A stretch of 52,238 nucleotides of DNA from Candidatus Obscuribacter sp. (GTDB lineage: Bacteria > Cyanobacteriota > Vampirovibrionia > Obscuribacterales > Obscuribacteraceae). Location: contig JADYXR010000129.1 of assembly GCA_021772095.1 (NCBI GenBank), forward strand, positions 1 through 52,238, given 5' to 3'. The position numbers were made by a program, and so were the translations under genes. The notes under the pieces are model-generated. The model had not been told where the DNA came from and ran no database searches. It saw nothing but the letters and a program-made list of their open reading frames with translations. Numbering within the stretch: position 1 is the stretch's first letter; the number at the start of each line of letters is the position of its first letter. Positions 16,882-26,642 of the stretch are shown here, piece after piece.

Positions 16882-17433
16882 TTGTCAAAGTTGATAAATG
16901 AACTGGAGATCGAACCTGAAATCGGCGACGATAGAGGCGTTCAATATTTTTTGAGGTCTACAGAATCTGTGTTTGAGCCTTTTCTCATCGAGTGGAAATT
17001 TGCTCGTGGTTTGAGTCTCGACCTTCTGTCAACGCTCTCGCGAGACGACCTGGAATATTCGCCAGGTTTCGGCATGGGTCCGTTTTGGAAACAATTTCGC
17101 CACATCAGTCGGGTTCAAGAAGATTATGTTGCCGCGGTATTGAACGGCTCTGTCAGTTTCGGGATTCAGAATAAATCGACCACTTACAACAAGAAGAAGC
17201 AGAACGGCGACGACCTGCGAACGCACTTATATACGGTTGACGAAGAGATGCTAAGAGTTCTTTCGCAAGCCGATCCGGAATCAAGGATTGATTGGTTCGG
17301 CGAGAAGGTGCGCGCCGTCGAGCACATGTGGCGTCTGGTCGGTCATGAAACTTTTCACCACGGACAGTGGGTGATGTATATGCGCGGATTGGAACGGAAG
17401 TTTCCGCCGAGCTGGTCGGCGTGGGGATTTTAG
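16882..17433 (+). CDS. DinB/YfiT-like four-helix protein
   Basis: 183 residues, with the layout of the DinB superfamily: a first His in FRHISRVQEDY (about residue 74) and a late HETFHHGQW (about 155-163), giving the three-His metal site typical of this fold. Family members are thiol transferases or remain uncharacterised. No in-frame ATG exists before residue 66, so a TTG start (16882, or 16891) is the only way to include the first helix; neither has a clear ribosome-binding site. Function unknown. Confidence 0.6.
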   Translation: MSKLINELEIEPEIGDDRGVQYFLRSTESVFEPFLIEWKFARGLSLDLLSTLSRDDLEYSPGFGMGPFWKQFRHISRVQEDYVAAVLNGSVSFGIQNKSTTYNKKKQNGDDLRTHLYTVDEEMLRVLSQADPESRIDWFGEKVRAVEHMWRLVGHETFHHGQWVMYMRGLERKFPPSWSAWGF

Positions 17434-17528
17434 CAGGCGCCTGCGGGCGGCGCGTCTAAGCTTCGAGTCCGACTTATAGCGGGCTTGGATGGTCGTAAAG
17501 TGGACCGCGCGCGACTAAACAAGATTTT

Positions 17529-17592
17529 TGTCAGATCAACGAAAACACTGTTGTCAGAATAACCAAACTCTGTTGCCAGAAACCGCTTCGAC
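17529..17592. repeat. Three degenerate 22-23-bp tandem repeats
   Basis: Three units beginning TTGTCAGAT, TTGTCAGAA and TTGCCAGAA, the first two ending in an AACACTG or AACTCTG-like motif. Non-coding, between the DinB-like gene and purB. Confidence 0.65.
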
Positions 17593-17667
17593 AAACAGGC
17601 GCGGGAGTTTGTCCGAGCCCATCTTTCAGCGCGATTACGTGTGGAACGCTTTGGGAAGCAGATTTCG

Positions 17668-17716
17668 CTTTGTCAGATCTGCAAATCTGCGTCAGATGAA
17701 CCTTGTCAGATGGTTC
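17668..17716. repeat. Second GTCAGAT repeat cluster
   Basis: GTCAGAT occurs three times within about 40 bp (near 17671, 17690 and 17704), the first in a CAGATCTG palindrome followed by AAATCTG. It shares the GTCAGA core with the 17529-17592 array, so both may be pieces of one degenerating locus. Confidence 0.5.
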
Positions 17717-17910
17717 GCAAACTAAACGATTTGTGTGCCTCGGTGCGCTAAAATAAGCTTCTTCGGTGAGCGCATCTTGCACGCATGAATGCGACGCGGC
17801 GTTTTCCATCTGTTGGGTCAGATTTTCGGATCGTTTTTCTGACCAAGCAACTGGTTCCATTTTTGGAACCTCGCTCATCCACGAAAGATTTTGAACCAGG
17901 AGGCTGCCGA

Positions 17911-19209
17911 GTGATCGACCGATACACAAGACCCGAAATGGGCGCAATTTGGACAGACGAAGCCAAATTTCAAACATGGCTAGATGTCGAGATTGCCGTC
18001 GTAGAGGCGCAAGTCGAGCTGGGCACCATTCCGAAAGAAGCGCTGGTCGAGATCAAAAAGAAAGCGAAGTTTGACGTCAGACGCATCTCCGAAATCGAAT
18101 TGGAAGTGAAGCATGACGTGATTGCGTTTCTGACCAATGTCAATGAAAACGTCGGCGACGCCGGTCGCTACATTCACCGCGGCATGACTAGTTCTGACGT
18201 GATCGATACCGCGTTGGCGTTGACTTTGCTCCAGGCTGCAAAACTTTTGACAGTCGATTTGCAAAGATTGCACGATGCAATTCTTTTGCAGGTTCAAAAA
18301 CACAAAAGGACGATTACGATTGGTCGTTCGCATGGTATTCATGGCGAACCAACCACGTTTGGATTTAAACTGGCCGTCTGGCTGGAGGAAGTACGACGCC
18401 ACCAAATACGGTTGCAACAAGCAATCGAGATGATTTCGGTTGGACAATTCAGTGGAGCGGTCGGAACGTTTTCGAACATCACTCCCGATGTTGAAGAAGC
18501 CACCTGTAAACTGCTTGGTTTGACGGCGGCACCGATTTCTACTCAGATCATTCAACGCGATCGCCACGCCCAATTTGTTTTCACGCTTGCCTTAATCGGC
18601 AGCAGTCTCGACAAATTCGCCACTGAAATTCGGCATCTTCAGCGCACTGATGTGCTAGAAGCTGAGGAACCTTTCACTGCTGGACAAAAGGGCAGCTCTG
18701 CCATGCCGCACAAACGCAACCCGGTTGCATCCGAAAACATTTCTGGTCTGGCTCGCGTGCTGCGCGGTAACGCCATGGCGGCTCTCGAGAATATTCCGTT
18801 GTGGCATGAACGCGACATCAGTCACTCGTCCGTCGAGCGGATTATTCTTCCCGATTCAACAATTCTTCTCGACTATATGCTCAATCGTTTTGCCGGGGTG
18901 ATCGAAAATCTGGTTGTCTATCCCGATAACATGCGGCGCAACATGGACGTCTTCGGCGGTGTAATTTATTCGCAAGCCGTGATGCTAAAACTGGTTGAGA
19001 AAGGTTTGCAGCGCGAAGAAGCGTATCAAATCGTTCAATCGAATGCGATGGCGGCCTGGAACAAAAATGATGGTTCCAGTTTTCACAAAAATCTGTTGGC
19101 TGACGAGCGAGTCACCAAGCTGGTTACGAACGATGAAATCGAAGCCTGTTTCTCTCCGGAAACCTATCTCAAAAATATTGATGCTGTCTTCACAAGGTTG
19201 GGTGTATAA
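17911..19209 (+). CDS. purB: Adenylosuccinate lyase
   Basis: Cleaves SAICAR and adenylosuccinate in purine synthesis. GTG 17911 was chosen because a perfect AGGAGG lies 7 nt upstream and VIDRYTRPEMGAIW is the canonical family N-terminus; the 42 codons before it in frame look like leader. Motifs: RYTRPEM, MTSSDVIDTALAL, and the fumarase/ASL signature SSAMPHKRNPVASEN in the catalytic loop, with the conserved His in GRSHGIHGEPTTFG. 432 residues, normal length. malQ follows after 2 bp, so the two are co-transcribed. Confidence 0.96.
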   Translation: MIDRYTRPEMGAIWTDEAKFQTWLDVEIAVVEAQVELGTIPKEALVEIKKKAKFDVRRISEIELEVKHDVIAFLTNVNENVGDAGRYIHRGMTSSDVIDTALALTLLQAAKLLTVDLQRLHDAILLQVQKHKRTITIGRSHGIHGEPTTFGFKLAVWLEEVRRHQIRLQQAIEMISVGQFSGAVGTFSNITPDVEEATCKLLGLTAAPISTQIIQRDRHAQFVFTLALIGSSLDKFATEIRHLQRTDVLEAEEPFTAGQKGSSAMPHKRNPVASENISGLARVLRGNAMAALENIPLWHERDISHSSVERIILPDSTILLDYMLNRFAGVIENLVVYPDNMRRNMDVFGGVIYSQAVMLKLVEKGLQREEAYQIVQSNAMAAWNKNDGSSFHKNLLADERVTKLVTNDEIEACFSPETYLKNIDAVFTRLGV

Positions 19210-19211
19210 CG

Positions 19212-20939
19212 ATGCCGATCAATCCAGATAACAAAATAGCCGGTGTTTTAATTCCTGCATTCGCCCTGCGTCGAGATGACGACCTCGGCATCGGCGACAC
19301 GCTGGCGATGAAGGATGCCGTCGATTTTTGCGCGAGAAACAACATCACTGTTTTGCAAACACTGCCCATTAACGAAACCAGTGGTGACAATAGTCCTTAT
19401 AATGCGATCAGTGCAACGTCACTCGAACCCAGCCTTCTTGCCATGGTGCCGGATGTGGTGCCTGGATTGAAACAGGAACACCTGCTGGAAGAAGTCGAGA
19501 AAGCCGGTGTCGATGCCGCCAGCAATCGCATCGACTACGACGCTGTTCGAGCGTTGAAATTGAAACTGTTGTTTGTCGCCTTCCGCAATTTCGAAGAAGT
19601 TGGTGCGGTAACGCAACGGCAAGAATTCGAGAAATTTAAAGAGCACCACGCAGAGTGGCTCTCTCCTTATTCATTGTTCCGCACGATCATGGCCGAGCAC
19701 AATGGCAATCCTTGTTGGACTCAATGGGACAAAGAGCTGCAAACCGTTGCCGGCGCTGAGAAGTGGCTGACAAAACAGGCGGACAAAGCGCGACTGGAAG
19801 AAGCTCGTTCATATTGGCAATATGTCCAATGGGTTGCTTATCTGCAATGGGACGCCGTCAAAAAACACGCCGCCTCTAAAGGTGTTCGTTTGATGGGTGA
19901 TATCCCATTTGGTGTCAGTCGCTACAGCGCCGATGTCTGGAGCAATCAGAATTTATTCGATCTGGAATGGGCCGGCGGGGCGCCACCGGAGCCAGTCTTC
20001 GCGGCAGATCCGTTCACTAAGAAGTGGGGACAAAACTGGGGCATTCCAATTTATGATTGGCAGACCAACGAGAAAGAAAATTTCAAATGGTGGAAGCAAC
20101 GCGTTTTGCGCAACCTCGATCACTTCCATGATTACCGAATCGATCATGTGCTTGGATTTTTCCGCGTTTACGCGTTTCCCTGGATTCCTGAGCGTAACTG
20201 GGAATTCCTCGAGCTGACCGAGGAAGAAGCCGAAGAACTTACCGACGGAAAATTGCCGCAATTTCTTCCTCGCGATGACGAAACCGAAGAAAGCGCCGAG
20301 CAAAATAAAGAAGAAGGATCCAAGATTTTAAAAGTTCTTGGTGATACCGCCCATGATTGCAACATCGTGGCCGAGGATCTTGGCATTATTGTGCCGGAAT
20401 ATCTGAGACCGGCTCTCCATGAGCTCGGTATGGCTGGTTTTGCTATTCCGATATTCGAGCGCATCGAAGAAACTCGTGAGTTCAAGCCGATGGGTGAACA
20501 TCATCCACTTTCATTAGCGACTTACGCGACGCACGATCACCAGCCGATCGCGGCTTATTATCAGGAGCTCGTCGACCGGTGGCACGGTGAAGATGGTGAA
20601 GAAGGTTGGAAGGAAGTTCAGCGCTTGATGCGCCTTTTGGATCTCGACGATGAAACCGCACCACTTGAGTTTACCGAAGATCTGCATGAGTCCTTCATCA
20701 AGGCATTGTTTGAAAGTCCATGCTGGCTTGCAGTTTTCATGATCACGGATTTGCTCGCCACGACCCAGCGCTTTAATCAACCTGGTCTTTCCGGCGAAGC
20801 TTGCTGGACCGAAAGACTTGCCATGAAGTTGAGTGATTTTGAAGCCGATCCGGTTTTTGGCGTGCGAGTCCGACGCTACAAAGACGCCATTCTCGATACC
20901 AAGCGCCTGTCGAGTGCGCCTGTGTTTTCGGGTAGTTAA
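19212..20939 (+). CDS. malQ: 4-alpha-glucanotransferase (amylomaltase)
   Basis: GH77 disproportionating enzyme acting on maltodextrins and glycogen. Motifs: SPYNAISATSLEPSLL (substrate loop), MGDIPFGVSRYSADVW, GAPPEPVFAADPFTKKWGQNW, nucleophile Asp in YRIDHVLGFFR, acid/base Glu in VAEDLG and the third acid in THDHQP. 575 residues with an acidic insert (about 340-368) of Glu/Asp-rich sequence. It starts 2 bp after purB; no other maltodextrin gene is visible nearby. Confidence 0.94.
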   Translation: MPINPDNKIAGVLIPAFALRRDDDLGIGDTLAMKDAVDFCARNNITVLQTLPINETSGDNSPYNAISATSLEPSLLAMVPDVVPGLKQEHLLEEVEKAGVDAASNRIDYDAVRALKLKLLFVAFRNFEEVGAVTQRQEFEKFKEHHAEWLSPYSLFRTIMAEHNGNPCWTQWDKELQTVAGAEKWLTKQADKARLEEARSYWQYVQWVAYLQWDAVKKHAASKGVRLMGDIPFGVSRYSADVWSNQNLFDLEWAGGAPPEPVFAADPFTKKWGQNWGIPIYDWQTNEKENFKWWKQRVLRNLDHFHDYRIDHVLGFFRVYAFPWIPERNWEFLELTEEEAEELTDGKLPQFLPRDDETEESAEQNKEEGSKILKVLGDTAHDCNIVAEDLGIIVPEYLRPALHELGMAGFAIPIFERIEETREFKPMGEHHPLSLATYATHDHQPIAAYYQELVDRWHGEDGEEGWKEVQRLMRLLDLDDETAPLEFTEDLHESFIKALFESPCWLAVFMITDLLATTQRFNQPGLSGEACWTERLAMKLSDFEADPVFGVRVRRYKDAILDTKRLSSAPVFSGS

Positions 20940-21067
20940 CTCGGATAATTTTAAGCCCCGTTTAACTATTTCACCTGGTCAAACAACACCAGTCTCAAAA
21001 GTTTTGTTATAGTGCTCTATTAGTTGTAGAGCGATCGTACGAATCGACCTGAGGGTATTACCAGCGC

Positions 21068-22009
21068 ATGCTACCGGCATTCTTGATCCGCGCAGCAGTT
21101 GATTATGTTAGGCACAGCGATGGGCTGAAGGATTCCAATCCTTACTCTCGCTGCGAGGAGGCACTCAATGTCTCCAATTCTTTGTGGCTCGAAAAAATCG
21201 GGCGTGTAGACAAATCGCTTCTAGAAGTCGCCGCGGTGACCGCATATTGGGAAGAATTTTTCCACGCCGAAGATGCGCTTCATGACGAACGCGAATGGCG
21301 AGAAGGGCTGGCAAAGCGCTCATCAAACTATGATTCGTTTGAGGAATGGCAGGAGTGGTTTAAGAAAAGCTACGCTCAGGTCTATCAAGACAACAATATC
21401 TGGACCAGCGTGTTAATGACTTCGTGGGCTCACACTCACCAGTATCAATTGATGTACAACGACAGAGAATGGGACTTTAGGCCATCGAAGTCATACTTGC
21501 CGACATCGCAAACCTGGCGCATGGAGCGGCACATATCGACTGTGCAACAGGTTCTTGCCGATTGTTGGCGTGACGAACTGCGCAATTACGCCGAGACCGG
21601 CTTCAAGATCGAAGAAGAATCGATTCACTATCTCGGGCGCATCGAGTGCCTCGGCTTCGATACGCATCGCCATATTTTGCACTGGCCGGTTCACGCAGAC
21701 CAGGAGCCGGAGCCGATTGACGTTGGTGAAATGGTGGCTGATATTGTGGTGCCTGTTGGTGACAACTGGTATCGACATCCGGACAACATCATCTTCGCGC
21801 ACGATCACGTCGACGTTACCGCGCTGATCAATCGCGCAAAATATATTCTGGGAAGCAAACGCAGAGTGCTCGAATTGCGCTGCCACAGCGGACATCAGAG
21901 TGCCAGGCAACAGGCGACTGCTGAAGGTTGGATGGTAAACGAAGAAGAAGCCGAAGTGGATCTGGGTGCGCCTCTGGCAGTCAGCGGCGGCGTTCCGGCG
22001 ATCGAGTAG
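21068..22009 (+). CDS. Unrecognised soluble protein
   Basis: 313 residues, no signal peptide or membrane segment, rich in Trp, Glu and His. The N-terminal half is helical (WLEKIGRVDKSLLEVAAVTAYWEEFFHAED) and the C-terminal half contains His/Cys-containing stretches such as LRCHSGHQSARQQ and an acidic end. No known fold was identified. ATG 21068 begins a clear coding frame, but no strong ribosome-binding site is seen. It is convergent with rsmG across a tandem repeat. Confidence 0.6.
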   Translation: MLPAFLIRAAVDYVRHSDGLKDSNPYSRCEEALNVSNSLWLEKIGRVDKSLLEVAAVTAYWEEFFHAEDALHDEREWREGLAKRSSNYDSFEEWQEWFKKSYAQVYQDNNIWTSVLMTSWAHTHQYQLMYNDREWDFRPSKSYLPTSQTWRMERHISTVQQVLADCWRDELRNYAETGFKIEEESIHYLGRIECLGFDTHRHILHWPVHADQEPEPIDVGEMVADIVVPVGDNWYRHPDNIIFAHDHVDVTALINRAKYILGSKRRVLELRCHSGHQSARQQATAEGWMVNEEEAEVDLGAPLAVSGGVPAIE

Positions 22010-22035
22010 AACGCAGCCGACCTCAGCTAAACTGC

Positions 22036-22155
22036 TGGTCGACTAAACCGAATGATTCCTGGTCAACTAAAAATCGAATGGTTTCCTGTCGACTGAACCC
22101 AACGATTCCTGTCGACTGAAATCCAACGACTCCGGTTCACCTAAAAACCGAAAGT
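22036..22155. repeat. Five degenerate 23-27-bp tandem repeats
   Basis: Units at 22036-22059, 22060-22086, 22087-22109, 22110-22133 and 22134-22155 follow the pattern TGGTCGACTRAA...CGAATGATTCC. The first four are clear, the last is diverged, and a possible older copy precedes them near 22015. The array fills most of the gap between two convergent genes (the unknown 21068 gene and rsmG). Confidence 0.8.
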
Positions 22156-22176
22156 TGTCTTGCTCCGATTGATTGG

Positions 22177-22953
22177 TCAACTGTCGGTTTGTAAACCGGT
22201 TTGCTTCCAGTGCCTGATAATATCTGCCCAGGGTCTTGGAAAATCATCGGGCGTGCTTCTTTTCTTTTCGATCGAAACGATCACATGCTCGGTTTCGGCG
22301 ACCTGAATTTTCGGCACGATAATCTTCGGTCTTCTCCCGCCCAATGGGTTCCAGCAGTCTTTGATGTCGTCGACTTCCTTTTCGACCTGGCTGCGCGACT
22401 TCTGGCAAAGCAGGCGGCCGCCGACGTTGAGGCATGGCATGGCCAGTTCGATAATGATGCCGAGGTGTCCGACCGCTCGCGACGTAACGAAGTCGAAGGT
22501 GCCTCTTTTGCGGCTTCTTGCCAGTTCTTCGGCGCGTCCGGTTATCACTTTGACCCGCTCAGAGAGCGCCAGTTCTTCGATCACTTCCTGCAAGAACTTG
22601 GTTTTCTTGCCGACGGAGTCGATCAAGGTGACTTTCAGATCGGGGACGGCGATTGCGATAATGAGCCCGGGCAGCCCGGCTCCGCTGCCGATATCCAACA
22701 ATCGTTTTGCCTTGACGCCTGGTGTGTCTGGCTTTGGCTCAATATCCATCGCCTCGACCAGTGCCAAACAGTCCAGGATGTGCCGTTTTACGACGACTTC
22801 AGGGTCGGCGTTCGAGACCAGGTTGACCTTTTCGTTGTATTTATAAAGCGCTTCCAGGTAAGACCGAAAACCCGTCAGCGTTTCAGCCGATAGGCTCATC
22901 GAACATCGCTCTGTTTCGGACTTAAGAAAGTCGATTGCCGCCGTGTAGTCCAA
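22177..22953 (-). CDS. rsmG: 16S rRNA (guanine527-N7) methyltransferase
   Basis: Methylates G527 in the 530 loop of 16S rRNA. The SAM-binding motif LDIGSGAGLPGLIIAI, LIDSVGKKTKFLQEVIEEL and ITGRAEELARSRKRGTFDFVTSRAVGHL match RsmG closely; RHILDCL stands in for the usual HxxDSL. N-terminal helices (YNEKVNLVS) also match. The start is uncertain: TTG 22953 has AGGAAAG upstream and keeps the first helix; TTG 22980 and ATG 22899 are alternatives. Convergent with the upstream unknown gene. Confidence 0.9.
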   Translation of the reverse strand: MDYTAAIDFLKSETERCSMSLSAETLTGFRSYLEALYKYNEKVNLVSNADPEVVVKRHILDCLALVEAMDIEPKPDTPGVKAKRLLDIGSGAGLPGLIIAIAVPDLKVTLIDSVGKKTKFLQEVIEELALSERVKVITGRAEELARSRKRGTFDFVTSRAVGHLGIIIELAMPCLNVGGRLLCQKSRSQVEKEVDDIKDCWNPLGGRRPKIIVPKIQVAETEHVIVSIEKKRSTPDDFPRPWADIIRHWKQTGLQTDS

Positions 22954-23061
22954 GAATCTTTCCTTTCGAAGTGCTGCCAATAATCTCTCTATTTTGCCTA
23001 TTTATTATTTTCCTTTTCAAAAGATGTTAAGGTCTTCGGAAAATTGGCAATAAGGTTAGTG

Positions 23062-26000
23062 ATGAGGAAGATAAGGTCTCCTTGTCGCTTAGCAACAGAA
23101 GAATCGAACTACCCACCGATGAGTCCACGCGCTTTTCAGACAATTATCGTTGCCTCAATGGGCTCGAAAGATCGACTTGAGCTCGAGAGCAAGGTCCTTG
23201 CTGCTGCGCTGAAGCAGAGCCACGCGCGCGGAGATTCGTCCGGAGTAAGTCTGGCACATAAACAGATATTTTTGCTGTTGCGGCAACAACAAACGGCTGA
23301 GAAGAAAGATTCCGGTGAGCAAACGCCGGTTGTTCGACCAGAGCGCGAACCGGAAGTCGAGGTGCCGGCGGAAGTAGCCGCGGCGTCGAATGACGAGTCT
23401 GGCAAAAAACGCAAGCGCGTGATGCCGGATATCGTCTGGACTGAGGAAGAGAGCCCCGCCGGTGCCAAAGCTGAAGGTCGCTCGGACGAAGATGCCGATC
23501 GCGAAGTGGCTGTTGCTGAGACTAATGGCGAGGTTGTGACTGGCTCTGTTGAAGAAACCATTACAGATGCCAGTGAAGAAACCGGCCGACCAGCTCCTTC
23601 AGAGGAGCGCTCCATAATTGATTTTTCGACCAGCTCGGAAGATTCAGAAGCTGACGAAGAAAGACCGGTGGCGAAGAATGCGGATTTCGAAGGCGTTCAG
23701 CCGAATTTCAACGCGTATGGAATCCTTGATGTAGAGCAGATTGCCAGCTTCGAGGAGATTCATCGCTCGTTCTTATTTCTGGTTCGCCGCATTTTACTCT
23801 CGCTCAAAAAAGCGAAACGCAAACAGCGAAAACCGTTGCTGGAAGAGCTTCAGAACCTCTGGATCGCCCACGACATTTTGAGTGATCCGGTCACTCGCAC
23901 CGATTTCGATTTCCGTGTGCTGGGACTGAGAGGGGCTCCTGATGTCTTAATTCATAGTGCGCCGGAAGACAAATCACATTCAATTTCATCGCGCACGCCA
24001 TTGCGAATTGGTGAGCTGATGCAATGCGCCGGGCTGCTGGAGCCGACCGAGCTTGAGATCGCCGCCGATATGCACAAGGCAATGCCTGAGATGTTGTTTG
24101 GTGCCTTTCTTGTCAAACAAGGCTTCATATCTGAAGAAGACCTTGGTCAGGTGCTAACCGGGCAGCGCTTGTTGAAAAACGGCAACATGACCGTCGGTCA
24201 TTATCAGATTTGTATGAAGAGCTGGCGCGAACAACGTGTTTCGATCGAGGAATCGGCGGTGTCGGAAGGATTCGTCACCCCGCAGGAAATGGAGCGCGTG
24301 ATTGTCAGTGGCCAGCGCGAAACCGTACAAGGCGTCTCTGCTTACCAGAGCGGTTCGACGACGTTAAGGTCGACGGCACCACAGTTCAATGCAGAGGAAG
24401 CGGCCAAGCGCAAATTCAGTGCCGGACACGCGGTTCCATTGTGGAAGGATCAACTCGATTGGTCCGAGCCGGAAGCGATCGAACATTACGTCGATGATGA
24501 GCCCGATTACGAACATCGCAAACAGGTTGAGAGTTCGCTGGATATCGAAGGCATAACCGATGCTGTCACCAACAAGGACGGAAAGAAATCGCTGCGCAGG
24601 CTGATGGAGGGCATTCATTCATCAGGAGAGCCGGCCGCTTCCGAGGATTTGTCGGTTAGCAGGTCGCTAAAAAATGTTTTTGGTCAGTCGTCGGATTCCG
24701 GGCCGCAGGCTCCGATTCGCGCCGATCGGTTGGCAGCTGGAACTGCCGATAGACCGCAGGAACAGTCAGTTGCGGCGGATGCCTTGGCAGCAGAGCAGGA
24801 ACTAAAAACTGCGCAAGCTGCAGGCTCGACGTCTGGTCATGACGCTTTTACGGCGCCGGAAGCAAGCAGGCTTGAAGAGGGGCACGCTGGCGAGTCCGGC
24901 GTCGATCAAGGTGATACCGGCGGCTACGAAGTCCAGCATCAACCGGCTGAGACTGCTGGATACGAAACGGTTCATCAACAAGCTGAAACCGGTGGGTATG
25001 AACTGATGCACCATCAAGCTGAAACCGGTGGGCATCAATCAGCTCACCAACCAGAAGGCTATCATGATGCTGCTCACCGGCAGGGTGACACCGCCGGTTT
25101 TGACGCGACTGACAATCAAGATCGCGCCACCGCAAGTGGTGGCATGTTCGGTGAAGGCAATACCGGTTATGGAGCACAGGAACCTGCTGATCAATCCCAT
25201 ATCGGCAGCGAGTCGCGTCCAACCGCTGAAGTGCCGCTGCCGAAAATAGTAATGGAAGAACGCCATCACCCGCCTGTCGAGCAGGATGATCAAAACGTTT
25301 TTGGTGAGGTGAATTACGATGACGAAGATGACGCCGAAGATGATTTAGAGCCTTATGATGTCGATCCGGAGGTTTACCAGACTCGATCTTTCGAGGCCGC
25401 TGCTCCTGCCGCGGAGCCGATCGTCGAACACTATGCGATGACACCATCCTCGGTGACTGAGACCGCTGCTATCGAAACGTCGGAAAGCGAGTCAAGCATG
25501 GACGACTTGCTCGACTTCAGGACTTCGTCGGACATTGAGCCGCCATCGGAAATCAGAAAGGTATTAGACGAAGCGTTCCATGGCGTTCGAACTTCGGAAC
25601 CGGAAATAATCACCATTCATAAAGAGGAGGTTGAGACTCCTGCATTGCCTATCGAATCTCAATTCGAGGCGCTTCCGGAAGAACGTTCTGACATCGAAAG
25701 TGGAGTGTTTCTCCAACTTGATTCTCACGATTCATTCGATAACGAAAATGAATCTGCTACTGACAAGGACACTGTTCAGCAAACCAAGTCGTTCCCGGTC
25801 AACGGTGGCGGTCAGGGGAGTGGTGCGGAAATCAGCTTGTCCTCGAGCATTCTAGAATCGCTAGGCGAAGACGATGAATCTGATGAATCCACTAGCGAGA
25901 CAGCCGCGATTGTAGCTGCGCCTGGCACCGAAGCCGTCGGCAACGAGAAAAGTAATGCCACCAGTGACGGGCTTGCCGTTGATGCTGACCCTATAAGTAG

Positions 26001-26634
26001 TGTCACCCAAGATCCGAATCCCGGCGATCGCAGAGATTCAGACAACGTCGCAACAATTGACGATGATACTGTGAGTGGGGCATCACAAGAAGTTCCAAAC
26101 TCCTCAGAAGAAACGCAGAATCCACCTGTCCAGGCACCATTGCAAGCACCAGTTCAAGCAGAGACTAGCGACAACGCAGTTGCTGAAAAATCGACGGACA
26201 AACCGACCGGCGAAATGGACACGGTAAAACTCACCGACGTAAGCGGCTCGTTCCCGGGTATCGCCCCTTTGGAGGAAGCACCAGGTGCGCGATTAAAATC
26301 AGGTGAATGGCAAATCGTTTACAAACTGGAAGGATCTATTGCCGACGCGTTTCTCCTGGACGATTCTGAATCTGAAATGCCGAAGATGCGTCCGCGCCTG
26401 ACGGAGATTGATTCAATCATTCCTTCGTCGATCAGAGAGCTTGCTAAGGCTGATACTACCAGTAGTGACTCTGAAAAAGACGCCGATGAACACGGCGGCA
26501 GTTCCGACCAAAACGCATCTGACAAACCCGTTATCAAGCCCGTTTCTAACAACTATTCGCGACATGAAAAATCTAAAGGCGATAAGAAAGACAAAGGCGA
26601 CAAGAGCGATAAGGGCAAAGGCAAGAAAGACTAG
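23062..26634 (+). CDS. Large acidic protein with HPD-less J-like and GspE-N-like domains
   Basis: 1190 residues, strongly acidic. Residues about 218-290 (YGILDVEQIASFEEIHRSF... AHDILSDPVTRTDFDF) have the layout of a DnaJ J-domain but no HPD motif. Residues about 310-425 resemble the GspE/MshE N-terminal domain, with AFLVKQGFISEEDLGQVLTGQRLL. After that come Asp/Glu/Ser-rich low complexity, 12-residue repeats (24910-25119) and a Lys/Asp-rich end (KGDKKDKGDKS). ATG 23062 has AAGG 6 nt upstream. No catalytic motif is seen; it is probably a scaffold or regulatory protein. A terminator follows at 26643. Confidence 0.75.
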   Translation: MRKIRSPCRLATEESNYPPMSPRAFQTIIVASMGSKDRLELESKVLAAALKQSHARGDSSGVSLAHKQIFLLLRQQQTAEKKDSGEQTPVVRPEREPEVEVPAEVAAASNDESGKKRKRVMPDIVWTEEESPAGAKAEGRSDEDADREVAVAETNGEVVTGSVEETITDASEETGRPAPSEERSIIDFSTSSEDSEADEERPVAKNADFEGVQPNFNAYGILDVEQIASFEEIHRSFLFLVRRILLSLKKAKRKQRKPLLEELQNLWIAHDILSDPVTRTDFDFRVLGLRGAPDVLIHSAPEDKSHSISSRTPLRIGELMQCAGLLEPTELEIAADMHKAMPEMLFGAFLVKQGFISEEDLGQVLTGQRLLKNGNMTVGHYQICMKSWREQRVSIEESAVSEGFVTPQEMERVIVSGQRETVQGVSAYQSGSTTLRSTAPQFNAEEAAKRKFSAGHAVPLWKDQLDWSEPEAIEHYVDDEPDYEHRKQVESSLDIEGITDAVTNKDGKKSLRRLMEGIHSSGEPAASEDLSVSRSLKNVFGQSSDSGPQAPIRADRLAAGTADRPQEQSVAADALAAEQELKTAQAAGSTSGHDAFTAPEASRLEEGHAGESGVDQGDTGGYEVQHQPAETAGYETVHQQAETGGYELMHHQAETGGHQSAHQPEGYHDAAHRQGDTAGFDATDNQDRATASGGMFGEGNTGYGAQEPADQSHIGSESRPTAEVPLPKIVMEERHHPPVEQDDQNVFGEVNYDDEDDAEDDLEPYDVDPEVYQTRSFEAAAPAAEPIVEHYAMTPSSVTETAAIETSESESSMDDLLDFRTSSDIEPPSEIRKVLDEAFHGVRTSEPEIITIHKEEVETPALPIESQFEALPEERSDIESGVFLQLDSHDSFDNENESATDKDTVQQTKSFPVNGGGQGSGAEISLSSSILESLGEDDESDESTSETAAIVAAPGTEAVGNEKSNATSDGLAVDADPISSVTQDPNPGDRRDSDNVATIDDDTVSGASQEVPNSSEETQNPPVQAPLQAPVQAETSDNAVAEKSTDKPTGEMDTVKLTDVSGSFPGIAPLEEAPGARLKSGEWQIVYKLEGSIADAFLLDDSESEMPKMRPRLTEIDSIIPSSIRELAKADTTSSDSEKDADEHGGSSDQNASDKPVIKPVSNNYSRHEKSKGDKKDKGDKSDKGKGKKD
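24910..25119 (+). repeat. In-frame 36-bp repeats encoding a 12-residue unit
   Basis: About six copies in the acidic protein, with unit sequence (A/G)(E/D)T(G/A)GYExxHxQ, for example AETAGYETVHQQ and AETGGYELMHHQ. Copies two to four are clearest; the last two are diverged. Tyr/His-rich units of this kind may be adhesive or metal-sensitive, but that is speculation. Confidence 0.75.
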
Positions 26635-26642
26635 GGTTTAAT

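Larger units (their letters stand above)
17434..17910. other. 477-bp gap with two short repeat arrays and the purB leader
   Basis: No gene is recognised here. It holds 22-bp repeats at 17529-17592 and TTGTCAGAT-type copies at 17668-17716, including the palindromes CAGATCTG. Frames that read into purB from 17785 lack family similarity before residue 43, so this is leader sequence. An AGGAGG at 17898-17903 sets the purB start. Confidence 0.5.

Noticed and set aside
17434..17910. tRNA or other structured RNA in the long gap before purB
   Set aside because: No cloverleaf or acceptor-stem pattern was found; only short palindromes.
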